Shown here: positions 52,476 through 62,031 of the stretch, piece by piece
Numbering within the stretch: position 1 is the stretch's first letter
Layout of the letters: the number at the start of each line of letters is the position of its first letter
NCBI GenBank assembly: GCA_963921825.1
Contig: OY997596.1
Coordinates: forward strand, 9,553,001 to 9,617,000
Source: Erodium maritimum
Taxonomy: Eukaryota > Streptophyta > Magnoliopsida > Geraniales > Geraniaceae
DNA length: 64,000 nt
Direction: 5' to 3'
Translations under genes and position numbers: made by a program
Notes under the pieces: generated by a model
What the model saw: the letters and a program-made list of their open reading frames with translations, nothing else
Databases searched by the model: none
What the model was told of the DNA's origin: nothing

Positions 52476-55400
52476 ATGGCAAATTCAGCGAACATTAATA
52501 GTTTGTCATTAAAAACCATTCTTGACAGGGTCAAGCTAAATGGGACAAACTATTTGGACTGGTACAGAATTTTGAGGATAGTCCTCAAGTCTGAATGCAA
52601 AGAATATGTCCTTGACAAGGCTGTCTCTAAGACCATATCAGAGTTACATGAAGTGTCATTAACTGCTGAGAAGAATATATCAGGGATCTGGGATCCAAGG
52701 ATATTCTGATGGTCAACAAGGGAATTGGAAGTGGCAAGGGCTGGGCCCGTGCGCACTTGGCAGGAAAGATGAGACACTTGAGAATGTCTGCTTCTACTGC
52801 CAACAGCCTGGTCATTGGAACCGGGATTACAGGAAGTTCACGGCTGATCTGAAGAAGGGCAGTGGGACTGCGCCTTCATCAAATAGCCTGGATGATCTGA
52901 AGAAGGGCAGTGGGACTGCGCCTTCATCAGGAAACCTGGATGATCTAAGGAAGGGCGGTGGGATCGTGCCTTCATTCGGTATTAACTCTATAGAGCTACA
53001 TCTCTCTACTTCCAAAGATTCATGGGTATTAGATACCATGACTGAATCTCACACATGCACTAATATATGGTGGCTGAAAGTAGGAGAGATTTGGAAAGCA
53101 CGAAATGGACCTCAGAGTTGTGGCAACTGCTGTAGGATCCATGAGTCTTGCTTTGCCAAGAGGCTTTGTCTTAGTATTGTATAATGTATATTGCATACCT
53201 GCTTTTAGTAGGAATATTATATCTGTATCCGTGTTTGACAAGGAAGGATATAATGTTAATATTGGAAATGGAGTTTTCAATGTTCTATGCAATGATATGT
53301 TTTATACCAGTACTGACATGGTTGGAGGATTGTACATATTAGATATGGGTAACAATGCCTCAAGTTCTATATATTCCGTTAATACCAAGAGGTCTAAATC
53401 CAACGATTTAAACCTAACTCTGTTATGGTACTGTCATTTGGGTCGCATAAACAAGAAGCACCTATCAGCACTTTAGAAGTGCGGACTTTTAGGTTCATTC
53501 GAATTCCATTCGATCGATAGGTGCAAGGTTTGTTTGATGGGCAAAATGACTAAAGTGCCCTTTTATCGATCGCGATGAAAGGGCGGGTGAATTATTGGGG
53601 CTGATACACTCGAATGTGTGTAGACCAATAAGTTCACTTGCCAGGAGGGGTTTTAGCTACTTTATCACATTTACTGATGATTACAGTAAATATGGTTATG
53701 TCTATTCGGTGAGACATAAGTCTGAAGCTTTTGATAAATTCAAAGAGTTTAAGACTATAGTAGAAAACCAGCTCGACAAAGGTATTAAGGCACTTCGATT
53801 GGATCGAGGTGGAAAATACTTGACCACAGAGTTATTAGATCATCTAAAAGAGAATGGGATCCTTTTGGAATGGACTCCTCCTAGGTCACTGTAGTTGAAA
53901 GGTGTAGCCAAACGGAGAAATCGGACATTGTTAGACAATGGTCTGTTCCATGATTAGTTGGACTGATCTCCCAATCTCTTTTAGGGGTTTTGCTCTAGAG
54001 ACGACCGCATTCATAGTGAATCGGGCTTCGACGAATGGTGTGGAAGGGACACCATTTTAAAAATGGTACGGGATGATGCCCGCTTTGTCCTTCCTAAAGA
54101 TTTGTGGTTGCGAGGCTTATGTGAAACATTTTGTTTCGACTAAGCTCGAAACAAGATCTGAGATATGCACCTTCGTGTGATATCCCAAAGCAACAAGGGG
54201 ATACTATTTCTACAATCCCAGTGAGAACATGGTGTTCGTCGCTTGGGGTGGGGTCTTTATGGAAAAGAAGTTTTGTTTCCAAAGACGTCATTGGGAGGAC
54301 TGTGCATCTCGAAGAAATTCAGGATGGTACAGATCTGTCTAAACCAATTGGCAACCCAGTAGAAAGGAGCCAGAGATTGTCGTAGAGTAAGAACCAATTC
54401 CTGTTACAATTCCGGAAGGTCCAAGGCGATTTGAAAGGATCAATCTTCCACCTCCAAGATATGGTATCCGGAGGTGACAATGAAGTCATGGTGGATCACG
54501 ATGATCCAGCCACCTTTCAGGAAGTCGTGGATGGGCCCAACTCCGAGTTATGGCTGGGAGCCATGAGGGAGGAAATGCAATCCATGTCAGACAACCGATT
54601 CTGGGAACCGGTTGATCCCATCAATGGTGTGAGGACCATAGGGTGCAAATGGATCTTCAAGGTGAAGATGGACATGGACGGCAACCCTCTGACCTACAAA
54701 GCTCAACTGGTGGCGAAAGGTTATAGGCAGATCCAATGGATTGACTATGAGGAAACCTTCTCCTTAGTGGCTATGGTCAAAATCGATCCAAATTCTTCTT
54801 GACATAATTGAGTATCATAATTACGAGATATGGCAAGTGGATGTCAAAACGGCTTTCCTAAATGGAAATTTGACTGAGTACGTTTGTATGTCTCGGCCCA
54901 AAGGTTTTGACGATCCGAAGAATAAAGGAAAGATTTATAAGTTGTTGAAATCCATTTATGGATTGAAACGAACTTCTCGGAGTTGGATCCTTCGTTTTGA
55001 TGAAGCTGTAATTGGATTTGGCTTAATCAAGAACGAGGATGAATCTTGCGTTTATAAGAAGGCTAGTGGGAGCAAGATTACATTTCTGGTTCTCATTGAA
55101 AACGACATCCCAACCTTGCACGAGACTAAAGCTTGGTTGAGGAAGTGTTTTTCAATAAAGGACTTAGGCGATGCTTCTTATATCTTAAGGATTAAGATAT
55201 GTAGAGATCGCACCAAGAGGGTCTTGGATTTAAGTCAGGGAACCTATGTGAACAAGGCATTGAGTAGGTTCTTAATGCTCGATTCAAAGAAAGGACTCTT
55301 ACCCACTAGTCATGGCATTCATCTCAGCAAGACTTAGTGTCCTAAGACACCTGATGAGCTGAAAAGGATGATGAAAATCCTATGCGCCTGGGGGCAGGAT

Positions 55401-55920
55401 CGATCATATATGCCATGACATGTATGAGACCAGACGTCTCGTAAGCCTTATGTTGTACCAGTAGACATCATTCTAACCCGGGGGAAAGATTATGCTGAAC
55501 TAGTCGCCGAAGGATAAGTAGACGCTAGTTTTCCAAGACAAATCCAGATGACTTTAGAAGTCAATCAGGATATGTGTTTACGCTGAATGGCAGAGCTTTA
55601 GCTGGGAAAGCGTAAAGCAAGATACCATTGCCGAATCTACGACAGAGGCCAAGTACATGGATGCTGCAGAGGCAGCTAAGGAGGCTATGTGGATTTGGAA
55701 ATTCATGGCAGGGCTGGGTGTAATTAAAAACCCATCCAGCCCGGTGAATCCATCTTGCGACAACACAAGGGCCATTGCGCAAGCTAAAAGCCTAGATCGT
55801 ATAACAAATCCAAACATGTACTGCGGCGTATCCACCTCATCAGATAAATACTGAACTAAGGTGAAGTGAAGATAACCGATATTGCAACAGATGATAACAT
55901 AGCCAACCCTTTGACTAAGG
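52476..55920 (+). pseudogene. Copia E body 2 gag-pol remnant
   Basis: Copy of 45699-49140 at +6777 with the same stops, the same DTM protease, the same IHSN integrase and the same missing YVDD. This shows that the damage preceded the duplication. The one change I see is in the RNase H region at 55565 (A to G). Confidence 0.9.
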
Positions 55921-56005
55921 CAGTGTCACTGCCTGAACATGTTAGACATGTAAAGTCGATGGGGACATATTGGAGTTTAGATTGGAACTAGGGCAAGTGG
56001 GAGAT

Positions 56006-57694
56006 TGTTAGTCTTAGTGCCCGTAGTTCAATCCTAAATGTCCAAATGTATATATCATCGTTAGCAATAAAATTAAAGCGGCTTTATATTACTTATGTGT
56101 TGGAGTAATATATCGATGTGTGCTCTGATCTATGCCCACCATGCGAATAGAACCATAGATCGAGATAGATCACACTCGATGGGTCCCTAGTCAACAAAGC
56201 TTCACTAGAAGCGACTAGTATGAAAGATGGCTCTTTATGGCTTACGTTCTGTTAGTCATTGGAATGGGATTCCGGAGTCTGATCATAGATATCATGTGGG
56301 ACATGATATTGGACGACCCGCCCTGAATATGTGCCATAGATTAAGTCATGAACATATTCAGTGTTGTAGCTTGTCATGTATCCTTAGACCAAGGAGTCTT
56401 TGTGATCGCTATGTAGTCAACAACTGAGTTTGACCTGAGCCTAACGTTGTCCGTAACAAGGCTTCCATAACGGCCAGGATTGGCTTGGGGACGGGCTACA
56501 TGAGTGACACGAAAGACGGCTAAGGGATTTATCCCTCATACTAAGGTATGGGAAAGATATCGGTTCTCGGCCACTTGATCGAGAGTGACTGGAAGAATAG
56601 CATGGCCATGCACATGATACTGGGTATCATATCTTCAGTCATCTCACATATCAAGGAACGGTGATTGAGAATAATAAGGATGACGGCTCTATGCCTTATC
56701 TCAATCAGGATATCGGAGATAAAAGGATAATGACAGGGACGACGGAAAGGTTAGAATCGACAGGGTCGATTCGCTATGCAGTGTCAGGCAATACTAAAGT
56801 CTCGTTAGTTGCCACTTAAATAGGATCAAGTAAAATGGGATTTTACGTTGATCTATTGACATGCATAAACCTAAGGGTCACACCGGAGGATGAAACTCAT
56901 TGACACATATATGGAGAATGGCCAAAAGGGAGTTGTCTCGGGATATGACCAAAACTGGGTTTTGGGTCATGTGCCCGTAAGTGAATAGGACTTTACGGAT
57001 CGAGACAAGGCTTGGAGTCTTGGGATTGATCGCGTCGGATAATGTTGGACATTTCCGGTATGGAAGGCTTGGAGGCGATGAGCGAATCACGGGACCTCGT
57101 TGGAAATGGCCATGGGCCATGTTCCAAGAGGCCCATGAAAGGCCCATGCAACCAAGGCCCATGGAACTAATTAATCAAGTCTTGATTAATTAGTACTAAG
57201 TAAGCAAGACAAGGATTAAGGTGTTGGTGATTCACCACCTAACCCAATCTTGTCTTGCCATACTTTGTCCTATTTACACCTTACTTGACACCATACTTGT
57301 CCCATGCCTTTAGTTGGACAAGTATGGGTTTTGTTATGTTTAAGTCATCTTTTTTCAACATAACAAACTCAAGACAAGAATAGGAAACACATTTTCTCTC
57401 CCTCTTCCATGGCCATTTCGGGTTTGGCTAGTTTCCTCCTCCATTTTTGTGTTCTTGAGTCCTCAAAGAGAAGAACTACGTGGCTTTGATTCCCATGTGG
57501 ATACGTAGGCGTCTTGGAGACTCAAGCCAATCATTCGTTACCCGGTGTTCTTGTTTTGGTAAGAACTAGTGCTGAAAATTTTCTCTTGTGAATCCATTCT
57601 TTGTTAGTTGTTTCATGGTTTTAATCGTCTCTTGGTTTTCATTGATTTTCCGCTGCGAGTTGGTTCATCTCCAACCTTACCTCGAGACCCAACA
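56006..57694 (+). repeat. Copia E LTR 3
   Basis: 1689 bp, appears identical to LTR 2. It ends ACCCAACA followed by AGTTG. Confidence 0.95.
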
Positions 57695-57699
57695 AGTTG
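57695..57699. repeat. Target-site duplication AGTTG (right of copia array)
   Basis: Matches 42447-42451. Confidence 0.9.
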
Positions 57700-58561
57700 T
57701 GCCCCGTGTTGCGAGAAGATACCCGACCGTAGGAGGATTCAAGTCCACTATGTCATGAGTTGTACCCCGATGGGAAGATGTCTAGGCCGATGTTAACTTC
57801 GGTACGGTGTGGTTGAGCCGGGCTATGGGAAGCCGGCGCATTGTTCTGGGATACCATAGGTTGTAGTGATTGTTGATATTGCTGTGTTGTGATCAGTGTT
57901 GACTACTGTAACTGCTTATGCATGCTAGGTGATCTTCTTGATCTAAGATACAGTTTTACCTGAGTTTAGTGTATTGCCCTGCGGGTTCGCACGCGTGGTC
58001 GGTTGTGAGATAACCGTGGTTGTTGTCTATTGAGACTTGAGTGAACGATAGTGTTCAAAGGCATAGATGAGAAAATTGGTCTAAAGTTTGGTTCAACGTC
58101 GAGGCTAATTTACGGGTTGTATCCGAGTGGAGACTAAGCGTTGTCTTGGATTTTATGTTCAACTATTCTTAGTTACTGTGCTTACTAGTATGCCTTAATT
58201 GGACGGTAACTCGTGGTGGAGAGCGGATACTCATCACCTTAACTACTTTTCCTACTGAGCGAAAGCTCACCCCTTTACTTTGTTGTTCCACAGGTTTTGA
58301 GCGCGAGTTGGTCTAGCGGGATTCTCGGAGCCTGGGAGCTAGCGAGAGTCTTTGGCCAGTGTGGTCTAGAGACCTACATTTTGTTTTTTTTTACATGAAA
58401 CATTTTAGTTTTTACTGGATTTTCGAGCTGTGCAATCGTATCGTCAGATTTGATACTTTAAAAATGTTGTGGAGATTTATTTCTTTTAAAGTTTCACTTG
58501 TATTTATTATTGTTTTAGTTCACGTCTCGAGTCCGGCCAAAAACGGATTTGGGGCGTGACA
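57700..58561 (+). repeat. 5' LTR of gypsy D, second part
   Basis: Continues from 42451 after the array and ends GGGGCGTGACA at the primer binding site. It carries the conserved hairpin and acceptor motif. Confidence 0.85.
58256..58293 (+). promoter_or_regulatory. Conserved GNRA-loop hairpin plus splice-acceptor-like site (LTR D)
   Basis: TGAGC-GAAA-GCTCA at 58256-58269, then after 24 bases TTGTTGTTCCACAG|G with AG at 58292-58293. Confidence 0.6.
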
Positions 58562-58564
58562 ATT

Positions 58565-58577
58565 TGGTATCAGAGCC
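58565..58577 (+). other. Primer binding site of gypsy D
   Basis: TGGTATCAGAGCC, three bases after the LTR end. Confidence 0.9.
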
Positions 58578-59395
58578 TGGTTTTCCAAAAACTTCGGACC
58601 GTACATCAATTAGGTGGGTAGAGTTAGGTTGTTGAGTTTCGATATGTCGGGTACGCAAGTCGGAATTGTCCTACGCGCAGAAATGAGACGGAGAGAGTCT
58701 CGGGTTAGTGATATATCCGGTCTTGTCTTGGTTTGTGTTATTTGGTTGCCGAGTGTGAACGTGGCCGGGTGGTAATAGTGTAATTACCGAAACCCGACAT
58801 GAATAGCTGTGATAAATTGCAGTGTTCTGTGATTGTGTTGAATGCTTGTGCAGGTTGTGATTTGAATGTCCCGCATAAGCGGATGGTTGGTGTAATTTAC
58901 GAACGGGTCATGCTCAATTTTCTACAGAAACTGAAGTGTATGTACTATCACGATTGGGTTATAGGGGCCACTGTAGCCGGACGTGATGGGGGGATGTCAA
59001 GTGGTTACAAAGTAGTTCAGGGACGCCTGAATCGGGTTGTAACAACACGATGACAACATGAATGTTATAGTAGAAAGAGGACCTGTTAAGAACTTGAATC
59101 TAAGCTGATGTTTGTCTAAGTCGATGTTTGTCTAATGTGTAATTGTTGTGTGGTGGGGGCATTGTGGATTGTATGACTTGCGTGTAACCTCGCTGATTGA
59201 GTATTTGACTTATGTGACACACTAGTATGCGGACTTCTCTGGTTGTGTGAAATTGTATGAATATACTACTACATATGCTTTTAGTACGAGTGCGACTGTT
59301 GTGAACCGGGTGTGAACGTTAGTTATTTAGGCGCGTCGTATTATGCGAAGTTAAGAAACTGAGCATATGTGTTATCCGTGCAGCGGATATACGAC
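58578..59395 (+). other. Gypsy D leader
   Basis: Non-coding, about 0.8 kb; no motif recognised. Confidence 0.6.
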
Positions 59396-60780
59396 ATGAC
59401 GCCTTCATACGTTCCACGAGGCACTAGGAGCTGGCCAGCTGAGGGCCGAGGGCAGCAACCTGCCATCGAGTTGGTAGGGGCAACGAGTGCCCAAGGTGCA
59501 CCCGTTGAGGGACACGAGGGAGTTGAGACCGGGCCATCGGGACTTCCACCTAGAGTTCCGCCCATCACTGAGCCTACTCAGGCGACAACTCTTTAGGAAC
59601 TGACTCGCACAATACAGGGCTTGGCAGCAGCCTTCGCCCGGAAAGAGGCTACGGCCCAGACACCAGAGGTTGTGCCTGCTGCCACTGCAGCCACCACCAT
59701 GAGGCCTACCAGGGCGATTGGTACACCGCTCAGGCGCTGAGGGACTTCCGCAGGCTTGGCACACCTGTCTTTTCCGGGGAGCCAGATCTCGATGCCCCCG
59801 AGAGATGGCTGGAGCAGATTACCCGCAACCTGGACACGTCAGGGATACTAGATAGTGGCATGAGAGTATCATTTGCTGCGTTCCAGTTGGAGGGAGACGC
59901 ATATCATTGGTGGCAGCGCGAGCAGGCGCGAGTGAGGGATGACTTTCAGCTGTTTGGACAGCGGTTTCTGGAGCAGTGCTTCCCGCAGTCAGTACTAGAT
60001 GACAGGCACCAGCAGCTCCTGGAACTGCATCAGGAGGGGATAACAGTGTCCGAGTACGAGGCGAGGTTCACCTCCTTGTCTCGCTTCGCCCTTGAGATGG
60101 TTCCGACCGAGGCCCATGGTTGCAAACGTTTTGAGGGAGGGCTTCGCCTCGCGATCGTAGACCAGGTCACTGCACTGAGGACCCAGGTGTACTCGGAGTT
60201 GGTGGATCAGGCACTGGCTGTCGAGCGATACTTCCGAGAGACGGCCAGAGTTTGGGAGAGCAGGCCGAGGCCGAGCGGATTCTTGAGGCCACCTGAGGCT
60301 GGGGATCCGAGGAGATAGAGGACCTGAGGATCTTTCCGACCACCGACGCACTCTAGCGGGATGAGACAGGTCGGGTCAGTGGCGTCGGTTGGACCCACCG
60401 TGTCAGAGCAGACGCTAGTATGTTATGTCTGCCAACTGTCAGGCCATCGAAGCCGAGATTGTCCGAGGGACGGCAAGCGCCGGTGTTACACGTGCGACCA
60501 GGTCGGGCACTTGGCGAGGCAATGCCCCGTCTCAGGTAGAGAGATGACAGCGCAGCAGCCACATCAATCGCACACGGGACAGTCATCACGGTTCCGCGAG
60601 GGTCAGGCCCTACAGTCGAGATTTTCACAGCCGTCCGCGAGTGCACCAGCCTCGAGACAAGGGTCGCAGGGCAGAGTGTATGCGCTGACCAACTCGCGAG
60701 TCGTAGACCCTCCTACCGATCGTGAGATCGCTCAGGGTACGTACTTAACGTTTGATTTTTCCGAGTATCGTTTTGTTTAA
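59396..60780 (+). pseudogene. gag of gypsy D (broken)
   Basis: Start MTPSYVPRGTRSWPAEGRGQ at 59396, chosen by alignment with gypsy A. The first frame stops at 59594-59596. After a frameshift near 59715 the gag core reads ALRDFRRLGTPVFSGEPDLD, RWLEQITRNLDTSG, VSFAAFQLEGDAYHWWQRE, FGQRFLEQCFPQSVLDD, YEARFTSLSRFALEMVPTE and VDQALAVERYFRETARV, ending in a TAG near 60316. The C-terminal frame has two CCHC knuckles, CYVCQLSGHRSRDC (60421-60462) and CYTCDQVGHLARQC (60484-60525), then GRVYALTNSRVV and a stop at 60778-60780. No protease follows. Confidence 0.9.
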
Positions 60781-62018
60781 TACTGGGGTGTCACCCTCCT
60801 TTACTGCTTTGTGTTTGCTGAATTGATGAGACAAAAATTAGAACCGTTGAACCCACCCATACCTTGGCACGCCGGTTGGAGGGGTAGTAGTGTCAATCGT
60901 GAGTGTGAAATTAGAATAGCAGACCGTCGTTCCCTCGACGACCTTCCAATTGTAGACTTTCTTCTTCGAGTGTGATGAGAGAGTTATGAGAGCCAGATAG
61001 TGAAGTGTCAAGTATTCATCGATTGTTGTCCGCAATGAGTGTCAGTGTTAGAAGGCATCACGATAGTCTCGCGTGTACTGACAGCGAGAACGGAGTCTGC
61101 CGACCAGTGTTGGCCACAGAAGAGAAGGTACCGACCGTACGGAGTTCATGTTGAGGCGTGCCACTTGTCAACAAGTGAAGGCCGAACGCCAACGTCCCGC
61201 GAAGAATGATGCAACCACTACGATTGCACAGTAGTAGTGAGAGCACCTCACGATGGAGTCCCAGAAACACTTAGACGAATGTGACTACAGCAAGCTTCCA
61301 AGCCAGTAACAAGATGGCACCGTACGAAACTGAATGGTGGGTCGGTTCATTTGCGTATGCGAGGCACATGTGAGGATTAAGATTTTACCTTTGTTGGTTC
61401 CGATTTGTTCGAGAAACGATTGAGGGGTCGCACGGATCGTGAGTGGTTATGGGTTCTATTGTTGGTATGTGAGCAAGTATATCAGCAAGTGCGACACCAC
61501 TGGTTGAGTAACCTTTTGATGATCAATCGTGACTGTGTGTTACCTCTTGTTGAGTGTTGTCATGGTAATGTCTGACTTGTTGTGTGTTTCGAGGCGCGCT
61601 TGCCTTCCAACTAGGTGTTGGTAAAATGTGTTTTTGTTTCAAATCGGGTAGTGAGTACGAGATCCAATGTCTTGATGAATGCATCTGTGTGTTAATTTCT
61701 TGTATACTTGTGCGTGGTTGGTCGTGACATGACCGTGTTTGAAAATTGTTCCGGTATGATACCTATACCGATAGAGGATTCCGGTATAGGATATCTAGAC
61801 CGAATTTGTGTTCCAGTGTGTACTAGTAGTTTTAGACTAGGTGTATTTACTCGGTAATTCCTTGAGTTTTGGTCTGAGTGGAAACAACGAGAAATTATAA
61901 ATTGTTGATCAGGGTTGTTCTCACACGCTGAGTGTGGCGTTTGGATAAGGAGTATGATCGATTGAGGTATGGTTAAGTGAGGTACGTTCGTTTTAAATTT
62001 CGAGGACGAAATTTCTTT
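60781..62018 (+). other. Post-gag non-coding region of gypsy D
   Basis: Where protease, RT and integrase should be (over 3 kb in autonomous relatives) there are 1.2 kb without a domain. 61590-61990 contains LTR-like pieces: one minisatellite unit (CTTCCAACTAGGTGTTGG), the CCGGTATAGGATATCT motif, and GATCAGGGTTGTTCTCACAC-type sequence found in solo LTR 1 at 13580-13600. Confidence 0.6.
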
Positions 62019-62031
62019 AAGGGGAGTAGAT
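62019..62031 (+). other. Polypurine tract of gypsy D
   Basis: AAGGGGAGTAGAT before the 3' LTR, preceded by TTCGAGGACGAAATTTCTTT, the usual sequence upstream of the 3' LTR in plant gypsy (chromovirus-type) elements. Confidence 0.85.

Larger units (their letters stand above)
42452..57694 (+). mobile_element. Tandem copia array E: LTR-body-LTR-body-LTR (15,243 bp)
   Basis: Three 1689-bp LTRs and two 5088-bp bodies in direct tandem, with an exact period of 6777 bp. Only the outer edges carry the AGTTG target-site duplication, so one insertion was later expanded by unequal LTR-LTR recombination, unless the assembly duplicated it. I see about two base differences between copies (42716 T against 49493 C; A against G at 48788/55565). 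The pol frames are nevertheless heavily damaged. Confidence 0.95.

Noticed and set aside
58565..58577. tRNA gene signal
   Set aside because: TGGTATCAGAGCC is a primer binding site next to an LTR end. No cloverleaf is present here or at the other PBS sites.
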